A DNA stretch of 64,000 nucleotides from Echinometra lucunter (Eukaryota; Echinodermata; Echinoidea; Camarodonta; Echinometridae). The position numbers and the translations under genes are program-made. The notes under the pieces are model-generated. The model made no database searches and was not told the DNA's origin. It worked only from the letters and a program-made list of their open reading frames with translations. The stretch covers positions 20,654,410 to 20,718,409 of the forward strand of contig CM057157.1 in the NCBI GenBank assembly GCA_029962745.1, written 5' to 3'. Positions 11,016 to 22,385 of the stretch are shown here, one piece after another. The first letter of the stretch is position 1. Every line of letters starts with the position of its first letter.

Positions 11016-13634
11016 TCATAGCGAAGACCCAGATCCCCTATCCGAATGCACAGTTGGCGGAACGCTACCAAAGGTCATACTTTCATCCATGTTCAACAAG
11101 TCCTGCAAGGTTATATTACGAGGTTCGGCATGGTCTCTACGTGTCATCTCGTTCCTGTTATGAGAAGCGCCCTCATTTGACCTGTCCTTGTCCATATCTT
11201 CCACAGTACTGTCAGAAATGCTTTCAACTGTCGCTTTCTTTTCGTCCAGCTGAGACTTTTTGTCATTGCTACTGCTATGGTACTTATCATGTTTGTCCTT
11301 CTTTTGACTTCTTGACTCCTTGTCCCGACTTCTATGTTTGTGCTTGTGCCTGGAGCTTTTCTTCTTGTGATGCTTGTGTTTATGTTTGTGCTTTTTGCTC
11401 GAGTGTGAGTCATCGTCTTTGTTTGGATGATCGTTGTCATCCTCTCGTGTACGCTTTAGCTCTGGAGATCTTGAGATTTTGGATGTGCTCACATGCCCCG
11501 AGTGTGAAGTGTCTTTTTTCGAACTGTGTGGCGCATGGCTGTCTTGATGAGATTGTCTGCTGAAGGTGCTAGAAGTACTGCCGTAACGACTGCCATACCG
11601 TGAACCGAATTTGCTGTCATCGCTGAAGAAGTCCTGAGAGCGCCCCCTACTCTTACTCCTACTCCTGCTCCTCCTGTAGTCCTCTTCTCTGTAGTATCTT
11701 CCTCGATTCCTTGACCGCTCTCTTGATCTACTCCTGCTTCGCCGCCAGCTCCGTTCATCCATCAAAGGTCTTGGGATGTCTCTGTAATAGTCCCGTGAAC
11801 GACTGTAATCATAGCCACTGTCATCTCCGTATCTTCTGGAGTGTGTTGACCTGGACCTGGACCGAGACCTGGACCGTCGATTTCTTGAGCTGGAGTAGCT
11901 GTCATGTCTGGTCTCGTAGTAGAGACTCCATTTGCTTTCTTCTTCTCTGACTTTACGGAACAGTTCATTGGGACTGCGGGAAGGCCTGTGATTGGAGGAA
12001 GATTTGCTACGGGAACCATACCGTGATGTAGACTGACTGTCTCTGTCATCATCAGCATCCCTGCTTCTTTGGTAGTATCTGCTGTGTCTGGATCTGCTGT
12101 AGTAGCTGTCATCTGAATCTGTGGACCAGTTCCCAGCTCTGCTTGAAGTATGCAAACTCCTGGTGTGTTTGGTCTTCTGCTTCCTCTTTCCACCAGCTTT
12201 CTCTTCTCCAACACTCCTCCTAGATGTGGTCTTGCCTTTATTCCTACCAAGCCTTCCGGTACTCTCTTTTTCAGGTTTCTCGTCTGATGAATCATCAGAT
12301 ATGGTTATGAAAGCGATTGGAGTACGCAGATGGAAGGGCTTTTGGTAGCCAACAATCTCTACACTGCCACTGCTATCAGCACTCTCCTCTGACTTTTCCC
12401 TGGCATGAGCACTGTCATGCTCTTGCTTGATCTGCAGGCTCCCTGGGAGTGTGACACCTGAAGGGCCCGGCTGATCAGGGTCTTGAATTGCAGGTGGTTC
12501 AGGGTTATGGGTAGCTGCAAGATCATAACTTGTGGATGGACCTGCTCCGTCTGTAGCAGAAGATGGCCCAGGTACATCATGACTGAGAGATACAGATTGG
12601 GAACTTTCTGGAGGTAAGACGACCGGATTGCTGTCACTCTCATCATCATCAGAAATGACAATGACTTCATTATTGTTGGAATGGTTGTTCTCACTTTCCT
12701 CACTACTGCTGTTCTCTTGCGTTACAAGTGGATGCTGAGGCCTCAGAGTGGCAGTGAACTGAGGGTTTTCAGGACGGAAGTCATACTGGGCCATCTGGTC
12801 ATAGGTGTCCATGTCATGAGGTGACCTAGCAAAGCTAGTGAACTCGTGGATGAAGTGTTCAGTCCGACCATACAGGAATGGCCTGAGGTGGTTGTGGAAT
12901 TCCTCGGATTGAATATCAACGTTTGGAAGAAGTGAGAGAATGTACTGGGTCATAAATCGCACATGCTGGTCATTACCATTGAACAGCACTCCAAGGTCTC
13001 TCCTAAGCCAGGGGATTAGACGATGTGTTACCGCAGGGTTCTCACGAAAGAACTGAGGAGAAGTGTCTCTGAACCTAGTGAATCGGTTAGCTGCAATGTG
13101 ATGAACCCGCAAGCCTGCTGCGTAGATCAGTTGACGGCGCTGACGGGCCTCATTTTCACGGTGGATCCGCTCTGCCAACCTGGCTTGGCGATTGAAAAGC
13201 TGATCCATGCGGGTCTCCCAAGCAGATCTCCGGTTGGTAGTTAGGGTAGTGTGATAACGAAAGCGAGAACCATTCCGATCCAACTCCAGGGAGCCGTTCT
13301 CTGTAGGCTGTAGCACATACTGATCATACACATCACTCGATACTACATTGTGGATGATGGATTTGAAAGGAGTCTTACACAATGGGCATGTTGACTTCAC
13401 CTTGGCCCACTCCCGTATACACTGGAAACAGAATCGATGAAAGCAGCCATCAGAGAAGGACTTATCTTTAAACTTGCTCAGGCATATTGAGCAGCACTGG
13501 TCCGGAGAACCTGATCGAGAAGAGGCATCACTGTCAGTGGGTGCAAGTTCAGCATCATTCTTTGTTTTTATGCCTTTGGAGGAAGACTCGCTCAAAGCCT
13601 TCTGCAAACCTCTCTGAACACTGGCTTCATCCAT
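11016..13634 (-). CDS. TOPORS: E3 ubiquitin/SUMO-protein ligase Topors, intact copy
   Basis: The complete 872-residue coding region lies in one exon, as in vertebrate TOPORS (about 1,045 residues in human). A canonical C3HC4 RING lies at about residues 48-86 (C48, C51, C64, H66, C69, C72, C83, C86). A conserved Topors block follows (RSAWETRMDQLFNRQARLAE and on to about residue 290). SUMO-interaction-like motifs appear as EVIVISDDDESD (about 323-334) and VEIVGYQKP. Then come a long arginine/serine (RS) region and a lysine/histidine-rich stretch (about 745-770). The family acts in the nucleus, often in speckles, as a RING ubiquitin ligase and SUMO ligase; TOP1 and p53 are known partners in mammals. 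The start at 13634 is the first Met, preceded by a splice acceptor (exon begins about 13670) linked to an untranslated exon ending at 15017. C-terminus is DRGSGSSL. Confidence 0.95.
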   Translation of the reverse strand: MDEASVQRGLQKALSESSSKGIKTKNDAELAPTDSDASSRSGSPDQCCSICLSKFKDKSFSDGCFHRFCFQCIREWAKVKSTCPLCKTPFKSIIHNVVSSDVYDQYVLQPTENGSLELDRNGSRFRYHTTLTTNRRSAWETRMDQLFNRQARLAERIHRENEARQRRQLIYAAGLRVHHIAANRFTRFRDTSPQFFRENPAVTHRLIPWLRRDLGVLFNGNDQHVRFMTQYILSLLPNVDIQSEEFHNHLRPFLYGRTEHFIHEFTSFARSPHDMDTYDQMAQYDFRPENPQFTATLRPQHPLVTQENSSSEESENNHSNNNEVIVISDDDESDSNPVVLPPESSQSVSLSHDVPGPSSATDGAGPSTSYDLAATHNPEPPAIQDPDQPGPSGVTLPGSLQIKQEHDSAHAREKSEESADSSGSVEIVGYQKPFHLRTPIAFITISDDSSDEKPEKESTGRLGRNKGKTTSRRSVGEEKAGGKRKQKTKHTRSLHTSSRAGNWSTDSDDSYYSRSRHSRYYQRSRDADDDRDSQSTSRYGSRSKSSSNHRPSRSPNELFRKVREEESKWSLYYETRHDSYSSSRNRRSRSRSRSRSTHSRRYGDDSGYDYSRSRDYYRDIPRPLMDERSWRRSRSRSRERSRNRGRYYREEDYRRSRSRSKSRGRSQDFFSDDSKFGSRYGSRYGSTSSTFSRQSHQDSHAPHSSKKDTSHSGHVSTSKISRSPELKRTREDDNDHPNKDDDSHSSKKHKHKHKHHKKKSSRHKHKHRSRDKESRSQKKDKHDKYHSSSNDKKSQLDEKKATVESISDSTVEDMDKDRSNEGASHNRNEMTRRDHAEPRNITLQDLLNMDESMTFGSVPPTVHSDRGSGSSL

Positions 13635-13670
13635 TGCTGAAGATCTTCAGGACATCCTCAGAGGCTTCAC

Positions 13671-15016
13671 CCTGCAGAAAAAAATATAAAACAGTATTTC
13701 AATATATGATCTGTAGATTAATCTTTAAGTTCAAACTTGTCACTAACCAAAAACTGAGCTCCATGTCAAATCCACATTATCTCACCAAAACCAAGTACCT
13801 CTTAACTAAACTATTCCCCTACAATGAGATGCTCAAAATAGATGCCAAGAAAGATACAATTCTTGGATTTGAGAAAAACTTTAGTACAATTGTCAATGAA
13901 TAACATGTTTCTAATTCACAAGCTTTCTTTTTGCCAAGATAAATTTCATCACACCTTTGGCTTCTATGTGCAAATTGTGCAACGTAACTATTTTCCTTTG
14001 AAAAAAAAAAAGACATAGGACATATAGTCATTATATTCAGAACATCACAATTCAGGTTTTTAATGTTTTCTTTTAAATTTCTATAACCAGAAATAGCTTA
14101 CTGTACATATATAAAATATCATTTTGATGTTAACTGAAAATAAAGAGATTTTTTTTTTTTTAAATGCAGCAGAATGTTACATGTACATGTAGCTCACTAT
14201 TTTAATAGTATGTAACTGGTTTAACTTGGGTATAACTTGGGTAAAGACACTAGGAAATTCATCCCAGGACATGATTTTTTAAATGATATTTCAAATGAAT
14301 CAGCACATTCATTTGTAAAAAAAATTGTGCGCAATACAATCTCATGCAAATTCATAAATTTTAATCTGATTTTAACATTCAAATATTCTATCAATTTGTT
14401 GAATCTTTATTTTCTTCTTTTCGTCCTTCTCCTTCTCCTCCTCCTTCTTTCTTTCTTTTATCCCCCAGAACTCTTTTTCACCTTCTTCTTCTCTCATTTT
14501 TTCTTCACTCCCCTCTTTAACTCTTCTCTTTCTCCTCCTCCTCCTTCTCTGGCCTCCTCCTTTACATTTCTTATTTTTCTACTCCTTTCTTTCTTCTTCC
14601 ATCTTCTTTCTTCCTTCTTTCTTTGTCTTCCTTCTTTCGTTTTCTTCTTTCTTTCTTTCTTTCTTCTTCTTCTTCATCTTCTTCTTCTTCTCCTTTTTCT
14701 TCTTACTTGAAAAAATCTAACAAGCTAGATCTACTGTGGGAATGTTTGGTCTTTGAGTACTTCTTTTTTTTTCTGAAAAAATAACGTATATAAATTTTTC
14801 TGAAGCTAACTGACAGGCGATGAAAAAGCAAGGAGCTCCAACTCAAAAAGACAAAGCAGTCTCAACACTGAAACGGATAACACAAATAACATGAATAACA
14901 GCACATGGGACTGAAGTAAACAAAATGTACACATTCCCTTCAACGCATTAGCATCCTACAGACTTCTGGCAATATTCAGAAAATAAAGACAAATATAAGC
15001 ATTCAAAGTAGCTCAC
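13671..15016 (-). other. TOPORS: TOPORS 5'UTR intron
   Basis: On the minus strand the donor is CAAG/gtgagc (intron starts 15016) and the acceptor is ttttttctgcag/GG (intron ends 13671). Both sites are conserved in copy 2. The intron contains the long pyrimidine tract at 14400-14707 and no other coding sequence. Confidence 0.75.
14400..14707. repeat. Pyrimidine-rich (CTT/CTC)n tract
   Basis: About 300 bases of almost pure C/T on the + strand within the TOPORS intron. Allele copy at about 26535-26850 differs in length by insertion of TCC/TTC blocks. Confidence 0.9.
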
Positions 15017-15165
15017 CTTGTAGATCAATATATATTTCTGATGAATGAAACCCGATTGACGGTTATAAACATCTGCATTGGGTACGGAAAACGAAGAAAC
15101 TGTAGGCTGTTGTGGTATTGTGTCGGCTCAGAGCTGACAGACAGAATACATAATTCGTGACGTCA
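15017..15165 (-). promoter_or_regulatory. TOPORS: TOPORS first exon and promoter with CRE
   Basis: The untranslated first exon ends at 15017. About 140 bp upstream a perfect CREB/ATF palindrome TGACGTCA lies at 15158-15165, with a half-site CACGTCAC at 15169-15176. It sits in a locally GC-richer patch and is unchanged in copy 2 (27302-27309). The transcription start is inferred to fall between 15017 and about 15150; no TATA box is evident. Confidence 0.6.
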
Positions 15166-15509
15166 GAGCACGTCACAACGGGGGTGGGGTCAAATGCAAT
15201 CTACCTTTCCAAGAAATTAAGTTAAGTGGGAAAGGTTACAAGTAAATCAGTATCTTGTAAAAATTCAATTTTTAGAACATTAAAGCAATACAAATCTGTA
15301 CAAATAGAAATATCATCCCTGTATATTCCTCTACAAAAGTGCCCGACAAAATGCTTTTCTCACGTACAGCCTTCTTTGTAGGGATCAGATTTTTGCATGA
15401 CTTGCATGTTTTTCTGCCCTTAAACTTGACATAATATTTCATAAGCAGCTGCCTTTCAATGCAATTCTATATTTAGCATTCTTTTTGAAGAATGGGGTGG
15501 GAAATTTCG

Positions 15510-15606
15510 TTTGTTTGTTTGTCTGTTGGTTGGTTGGTTTGTTTATTTGTTGTTGTTTGTTTCTGTTTCTTTGTTTCTTTGTTTCTTTGTTTCTTTGTTT
15601 CTTTCT
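15510..15606. repeat. (GTTT)n / (CTTT)n microsatellite
   Basis: Tandem GTTT, GGTT and CTTTGTTT units. The allele at 27650-27748 has a different unit count, which is typical of allelic microsatellite variation. Confidence 0.85.
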
Positions 15607-15959
15607 TTTGATGATAAAGATAACAATAATAAGCCAAACAAAAGTACAGATGTGAATAGAATAACTGGGAAAATGACATTTTAAAAAAGTTTACCATATT
15701 CACAGTATCTAAACAAGATCTTCATAGAAGTAGAAATTTATGTTTACAAAGTGCCTCTGAATTTAGGATATATTCAAGAGAGGGGAAATAATTATTCTGT
15801 CATATTTTGTACTTGTATCAACAAACTTAACTGTAATGTCCTTGACAATATATCATACGGTGTACATGCTGGATAGGAAAATGTGGGGAAGGAAGAAACA
15901 ATTATGCACAGGTATATCACCTTCATAAGAAAGAAAAATGCACGGCTGTAAAAAAAAAA

Positions 15960-16195
15960 AATGTTAAAATTTTACCCAGCACGAGGACATTATATCCAAC
16001 CAACTTTGGGCAATATTTTACCCAATGTGGGAAGCACTGTCCAATTAAAAATAATGAATAATTACTTTAAAATGGGTAAAATGTCACTCAAATTGGATAA
16101 AAACAAAACAAAAGCCCAACGAAATGCCCAAAGTTGGTTGGATACATATATAATAACCCTCATGGCACATTTTTACCCAATATTTTGGTTCAATG
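15960..16195. mobile_element. MITE family M, copy 1
   Basis: TCCAACCAACTTTGGGCA (15995-16012) and its exact reverse complement (16125-16142) form inner arms. Outer parts carry TTTTACCCA/TGGGTAAAA phrases. The second allele is at 28098-28300. Confidence 0.55.
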
Positions 16196-16199
16196 ACAT

Positions 16200-18620
16200 G
16201 TGAATTCGGAATTGTCAGCTAAATAGCCAAGGAGCACATGTTGGAAAGCCACGAGTTAATTCACTGGTCCTGAATTATTTCTCTGAGAGAAGTACTTTTT
16301 CACTATTTTCAATTTCATGCATTGAGACTATTGAGCATTATGGCCTGGGGAAATTAGTATTCGATTTCTAAGTTCCTTGTGTATTTAAAGAGAAAATTTT
16401 ATAGGCCATTATTACACTCACCATCTTTACACCCCCCCCCCCCCCCCGCATTTTCAAATAGAAATTCTAAAATATGATGAGTGAGCGAAGTGAGCGAGCC
16501 AAAAATAACCACTTTTCTGGTTTTCAATCGCATTTTCAAATAGAAATTCTAAAAATATGATGGTTGTTTACGACATATTATCAAAAATTATATTTAAAGA
16601 TTAATTCATATATAATTTCTTCCTTAAGAAGTGTAGGGGGATATTTGTACACGCCATCCCCCCCCCCTCTCAAAAAAGTGTGGGGCCCCATCCCCCCGGG
16701 ATTTACGCCAATGGTTCATTTACAGCTCTCATGTCTACTTTATATCTCCAAATTAAGATTAATTTATAAGGGATAATTCCTCCTGTGTCCTCCATAGGCC
16801 TACATGGGCGTCAATCGGCTGGGGGACAATGGAACATCCCCCTCCCTCAGTTTTCAATTTTAAGTGGTGGGGACACAATAGCCTATGTCCCCCATTTTTT
16901 TTTTTTTTTTTTTTTGGGGGGGGGGGGGGTTGGAGACACCTTAAAAACTAATACTGGGTGCATGTGTCCCCAAAAATTATTTGGAAAAAGAGACACCTGA
17001 AAAAAAATTGTTTGCAAATTTGGGGTGTGTCAACCAAAAATATTGAGAATAATCTACCTAAAAAATGAGAATAATCTACCTATTGCTTGTTAACTGTTGC
17101 TGGTTGTTGGAGTTGGGTAAAAGTTTACTGACGATTGGCCATGTGGTTAGGAATTTGCCAAACATTTGGGGGAAACTACAAGATGGTCCCCCTACCAATG
17201 GTCAAAAGACATAGGCAAATGATGGTGATAGCACAGGGGCGACGCTACCCCCCCCCCCCCCTTCTCATGATTTTTCAAGTGATTACAAAAAAAGAGAAAA
17301 AGAAGTTAGGAAAAAGAGGAAAAAGAATAAGAAGAGTATGAGGAAGGAGAGGGCTATAGGTCATGCAACAATACCCTATTTGTTTAAAAATTGAATAAAC
17401 TCATAAATTCACCAATGGGTCATCTTGCCCGGTCCTATACCCTGGCGCCGCCCCTGCCTGATGAGAGTTGGGGTAATAATTCCCAATTAACTACTGGCGT
17501 ATAAATCACGTGTGTATTTTTATTTTATTATTATTATTTTTTTTTTATAGACGTATATAGGCCTATCATTCAAATGAGTAATCTGGGACCGACCTTTAAC
17601 GTCACCATCGAACCGGGCCATCAAAAGACGTGACTCAGACTCGACCGGGTGGGGGGCTATGTACCCCCCCCCCTCATTTTAGAGGGGGGTGGCGTATAAA
17701 AATATGTCCCACACTACTTTTGAAAGAAGAAATATTTTTTTGATCAATCAGTTGTTGAAATTTATGATAAATCTATCATAAACGACTCCTTTGCCATCTT
17801 GCGGGTTTTTATTCTAGACCTGCGGATTGTCTTTGCGTCACCTTTAATGAATGAAGGTAGGCAGGTTTTCCTAATATGTTCAAAAATTATTGTATGGGCC
17901 TATAAGGGTATATTTATTCTCATACTCCTACAATCCCTTTTCATACTTTTATGCAGTATTTACTTGACACGTAGAGTCATCATTATGGTTTTGATGTACA
18001 TATTGTATTATCTTTTTCCTCTTTAATTTATTTTTCCTTATATTTTTCGAATTTTTTATATGTATTCTGTCATCAGTGTTCATGTATGTTTAATGGCATA
18101 TGCATGTTTGCCTACTTTTATTTAGTCATGTATCTGGAATAGGCCCGAACCTGGCCTATAAACTGAAAAGGAAAAAAAGAAATACCGGTACGTATACGGT
18201 ACTATATCAAAGATAATTATCTAAGACACCATAGCACAAATCTGCGCAGACATAAATTCCGGGTGCAATTTGGAGGCGAATCATGCTGGAAACCGCCTTG
18301 ATCAACCAATTTAGACATGATTTTGCTGAGTAGACGAGCTGTAGACATAACCATATCATTTGTAAGTACTTTGAAGTGCAAGATGAATTGATTTTCCTCC
18401 AAATTTTGTGGGAAATACGGCGCTTGTCGCTATGTCTTCCACAGTGGTCAGTGCCAGTCGTCTTCTTCTTGTTCCCCCTCCGCTTTTGCCGGAGATCAGC
18501 GGCAGAATGCTGCATGTAGAAACGGTTCATCATCAGTACGTGAATAATGAAGTGAATACTTATTTCATTTTTGATCAAATAATGACTATGTAATAAGAGT
18601 TCAGTATCTGCAGTAAATAT
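16200..18620. other. Intergenic, many G/C homopolymers, no firm gene
   Basis: Contains C or G runs of 9-20 bases near 16434, 16660, 16915, 17250 and 17660, several within a dispersed phrase of the type GGGGCGACGCTACCCCCC. An open frame on the minus strand at 18207-18632 is present in both alleles but has no recognisable domain or supported splice structure. Confidence 0.5.
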
Positions 18621-18621
18621 T

Positions 18622-19226
18622 CCTGTAGGCAATATCGTGTTTCAGGCCCCACCTCTAATATAGTTTGAATGTGGGGCTGATTCCCCCACGAACTTATTAG
18701 GCCTAGGGGCCTACATATTCGTTCAATAGTTGATCGATCATGAAACTCATTTTTACATTTTCACATTTTAACATTACTCGATTGACCACTCCCTAATATA
18801 TACTCGTGTTTACGGCCCCACCAAACGGGATTATGAATTGATTATCACGGTAGTGGGGCTGATGGGCATCAGCCCCGCTGCTGTGTTAATCACGTTGGGA
18901 TCCCGTTTGGTGGGGCCGTAAACACGAGTATATATACTGTGCTCATCAGCCCGATGCTGTATTAATCATATTTGAATCGCGTTTGGTGGGCCGTTAATAC
19001 GAGTATATATAAGAGAGTTCTAAAAGAAGATGATGATTAAACGTGATGATCGATCAACACATTCTTTTCAAAAAATGTTGAAAGTCCGTCGTCTTCTATT
19101 TCTGTCCTAGGTTAGCTGTGGTCTAAGTTAGGTCAGGAGAGATAATCGATCATGATGTATGTGGGCATCAGCCCCACCACCATGCATTAATTGAGTGGGG
19201 CCTGAAACACGATTATGCCTTCCTGC
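18622..19226. mobile_element. Nested foldback element, copy 1
   Basis: Outer arms: CGTGTTTCAGGCCCCAC at the left and GTGGGGCCTGAAACACG at the right. Inside, 18795-18936 is a ~142-bp near-perfect palindrome (CTCGTGTTTACGGCCCCACC / GGTGGGGCCGTAAACACGAG) with a loop near 18863. A third, diverged right arm (GTTTGGTGGGCCGTTAATAC) follows at 18980-19015. GATCGATCAT motifs recur near each junction. No ORF. Second allele at 30761-31367. Confidence 0.8.
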
Positions 19227-19817
19227 ATATCTATGGTTTGTATCACTCATCCTGTGCTGGCTGTCAGGGCAGTAGCTCTAAAGTACGCAGAAATTTTTTC
19301 CTGGGGGGGGGGGGGGGGGGGGGGGCCAAGAGTAGATGCGTAAAAATTTTTGAAGAAAACTGAAAGCGAGGGAGCGAAGCTGAGCGCGCTGGTCATGAGG
19401 TAGCTTTTGCATTTTAAAAGTGGAATTGAAGGATTCAGTGCCACACTTTTGGTGAATTTGGTGAAAATTTTCAGTAAAAAAATGTAATTTTTCAAATTCC
19501 GGGGGGGGGGGGGGGGGGGGGCAATTTACTGCGGCAGCCCGAACGCGGGCTGCGCATTGCATTGCAGTGGAAGCTTCTATGTCTACCTATGCGGGGCTCC
19601 CCAGCTCAAAATACAGATTTTTTTTTATTGAACAATTCAGTCAAGCAATTTTAGGTACTTGCAAACATTGTCGATAAAAAATCTTGTTCGATTAGGAAAA
19701 GGATGGTCAAAAAAATGAGTCTTTATCCTCCCAGATCTTCAATGAATCTTTTCCACAGGCCGTTGTTAGTTTGCAAATGCGCTATGCGCAAGTGCGTGTT
19801 TTGTCATGCTATGCGAA

Positions 19818-20074
19818 ATGGCGACCGCCGGAATGGCTTCAACTTGGCGTTGCAAAAAGGGAAATTGATGGATTTCTAAACTCATTTGAGGAGAATATGA
19901 TTTCCGACAAGAATATTTACATTTGTAAGATAGTAGCATTGTATATATATTTTATCAAAATCTCATTTACTTAAGAAAATGTTTTTAGTATGAGTTTCCT
20001 TTGTGGCAGATGAGAGCTTCACCGAGAAGCAGTGGTTCCACTCAGGACGCTTGCCAGTGTCCCGGGGCTAGGGG
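19818..20074 (+). CDS. Possible small gene, first two exons (copy 1)
   Basis: ATG at 19818 starts MATAGMASTWR. The copies differ by one-base indels here. Taking the version of each indel that keeps the frame gives about 35 residues (including KREIDGFLNSFEENMISDKN), ending at a donor ATTT/gtaaga (exon end 19924). A second candidate exon (acceptor tttgtggcag, start 20010, end about 20074 before a gtaact donor) continues in frame as ESFTEKQWFHSGR. The intron would be only 85 bp. No family was recognised and downstream exons were not found. The GC-rich start with an NRF1-like site (see 31900) favours a real first exon. It could equally be a chance alignment of open frames. Confidence 0.35.
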
Positions 20075-20742
20075 GTAACTCCCCCCCCCGCTGCTTACGG
20101 CCATGCATGCTTGTGGAAGTATGGTAGCTCTACTACTCATCGACCACCTTTTTTTTAAACGACCACCTTCGCGCAATGCTTTCCTGCGCATGAAATCAAA
20201 AAGTACGCGTGGACTTGGTGCAATACCCCCACAATAATCAAACGGGCTATCGTAACCAAAGTCCAAGAGAAATTAGGATGAAATAACAAAATCTAATTAT
20301 TTTTTAAAAACTTTGATAATGAAAATGATAATTACGTGCTTAATCAGTACAGAGGAGGGCGGTTCAGTTTGATAATGAACTCACACGGACGCCCGAGCCG
20401 AGTGAAGAACATCACATGCGTTTGTCGCCAAGATTTCCGTGCGTATCGTACGGGTCAACAATCTGAACATGAGATGTTAATCTGCTGCATTTTCTGCACA
20501 AGTGAGACAAAATTAAGGGAAAACCAAAAATATTTTCTGAGATACGACGTAACCAATTAAAGGCGGTCGATGAGTCGTAGGTCCAACCATACTCTTTAAT
20601 CATTGTTATTGTGTTAGTTGCATTCAACTAGATCTAGATTCTAGACTAACTGTTACGTTACTTGTTAGACCTTAATTAATTTTAGGGGAAAATGATGACA
20701 GTTCTTTGATTGTCTTTAAATTCTGATATCCTGTGTGCAGTC

Positions 20743-21562
20743 GGCTTACTTCGAACCATCGGGTGATCGCGTCGGGCCGTGTAATCATGTAACCCGACCT
20801 TTCGGGGGAAAACAGCCCCCTTTATTTGCGAAAGGTCGGGTGTAAATCGGATCTTAAAAAATTGATTTATAGTACTTGTGGTCATTGACATAAGACTAAT
20901 CTTTTACGCGAACATTCGTGAAAAACCTACCTTCAATTGACGAGTATCGGGTTGAAAAAAATTTTTAAATCCATTTCTTCGTTAAGATAATTGCGCATGC
21001 GTATTAGGAAACGTCTAAATCCTTTTCAATCTTTGATAGGGCCTATTCATCCTTTATGATGCATTCAATTTCATTATGATAATAGGTTCCAATCTGTCGA
21101 AATTTAATCTATCGATTTAAAGAGAAAATATACAAGATCTACAGGCTGTTTGAAATGAATAGACTACTCTTGCATTATTAGATAATAGATGTAGGCCAGC
21201 TACCTATCTCTTTCAATGCATTAACAGACATTCATGGAAATGCATTTTTTTTTCTTTAAAACCACTAATCATCGGGAGGGGGGGGGGGGGTTTATCACAT
21301 GCAATGATAATGCGTGGGAAGACTTACACTAAAGAATTTATAAAGTGTTACTGTTATACAGAAAGATATTATGATGTTATACATGAACATATATTTGCAG
21401 GCCCCCCCCCCCCCCCTGCCCCCTTTAATAAGGATAGACCATGGCCTTGTAGCTAGCTACCTTGATCTTGAAAGGATAATGAACTTAAAATCTGATCAAC
21501 CCAAAAACATTTCTTGCAACTCTCCATTACTTCATCATCTTCCCATTCTCAGTCTCCCCTCC

Positions 21563-21597
<35 letters not shown>

Positions 21598-22198
21598 TTT
21601 CTCAGACACCCTCGAATTTTCATCAAATAATCTCGCCTGAATTGATTTTTCATCTCCTTTCTTCCTGTATCTGTCTCTGTCTTCTTTCCATTCTCTTTGA
21701 ACACATCCTCTCCTTCGGCACCCTGGTGCTTATTTTTTTCACCCCCCCCCCATATTGATTTCATTGTATACATACCTATCCAGTAAGAGGGGCTTCAGTA
21801 TTTTTTATAGTTGTGCATGTCTCCGGCATGTCTACATGTATTACAATTATATCCTTTCAAAGATTGCGATGATTTACATGATCATTTTCAAACTACATTT
21901 GAACATTTTGTACATTTGCAGGCTAAAGTACATATGGATTTGCTATGTACTGATTACTTTTCTGTTTTTGTTGTATTTATTTGTACGTAAATGGACGCGA
22001 CCCATTCATATTTTTGTCGTATTATTTTACTGAAGATCAGGTAATTTCACTCTTTGAACCCAACCGTTCGTAGATTAAAGCGTATATTTCTCAAATGGTT
22101 TAGACCCGACCTTTTGCAAATCAAGTGGGCTGTTTTCACGAAAGTCGGGTTCCGCGATTACACGGCCGACGCGATACCCGATGGTTCGAAAGTAAGCC
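20743..22198. mobile_element. 1.46-kb non-autonomous TIR transposon, copy 1
   Basis: Starts GGCTTACTTCGAACCATC and ends with the matching inverted repeat ending GGTTCGAAAGTAAGCC. The TIRs run about 95 bp, through CGCGTCGGGCCGTGTAATCA and AACCCGACCTTTCG. A 9-bp target duplication TGTGCAGTC flanks it (20734-20742 and 22199-22207). The interior holds poly-G/C runs and a CT microsatellite, with no transposase. An 8-9-bp duplication fits several superfamilies (hAT, P, Merlin, Mutator); the termini do not decide. Confidence 0.85.
21561..21600. repeat. (CT)n microsatellite
   Basis: About 17 CT units inside the TIR transposon; the allele is at 33680-33715. Confidence 0.9.
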
Positions 22199-22385
22199 TG
22201 TGCAGTCATTGATGCTGATAATTCTTAACTATCGCCTCAAGTATCTACATAGCTGTTTTCAGGTTCCTGGTAGTCTTGTAAATAGGAAAACAAATGTTTG
22301 ATTTAGGCTAATTGTATGATTGAATGGTTGTTAGCAAAGGGTTTAAACATCCTCTGTATAAGCTGAACATTGTTCTCCCTAATCT

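Larger units (their letters stand above)
10747..22385. repeat. Copy 1 of the 11.6-kb duplicated segment (contig end)
   Basis: This entire stretch recurs at 22886-34515 with a nearly constant offset (about 12.13-12.14 kb), same order, same orientation. Copy 1 stops exactly at the second 500-N gap and copy 2 starts exactly after it. This is the pattern of two overlapping contig ends (two alleles) placed in tandem. Confidence 0.92.

Noticed and set aside
11144..12703. Several 80-177-codon frames inside TOPORS in other frames
   Set aside because: They are shadows of the RS-rich coding sequence, caused by its biased codon composition.
14237..14710. 157-codon frame rich in Phe, Leu and Ser
   Set aside because: It is a translation of the pyrimidine tract in the TOPORS intron.
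18207..18632. 141-codon open frame on the minus strand, also present at 30346-30771
   Set aside because: Conserved in both copies only because they are alleles. Other frames over the same bases look equally protein-like, no domain is visible and splice sites do not build a gene.
20412..20627. Possible further exon of the small gene (VKNITCVCRQDFRAYR frame at 20400-20560)
   Set aside because: No acceptor in the right phase and no domain; kept out of the gene model.
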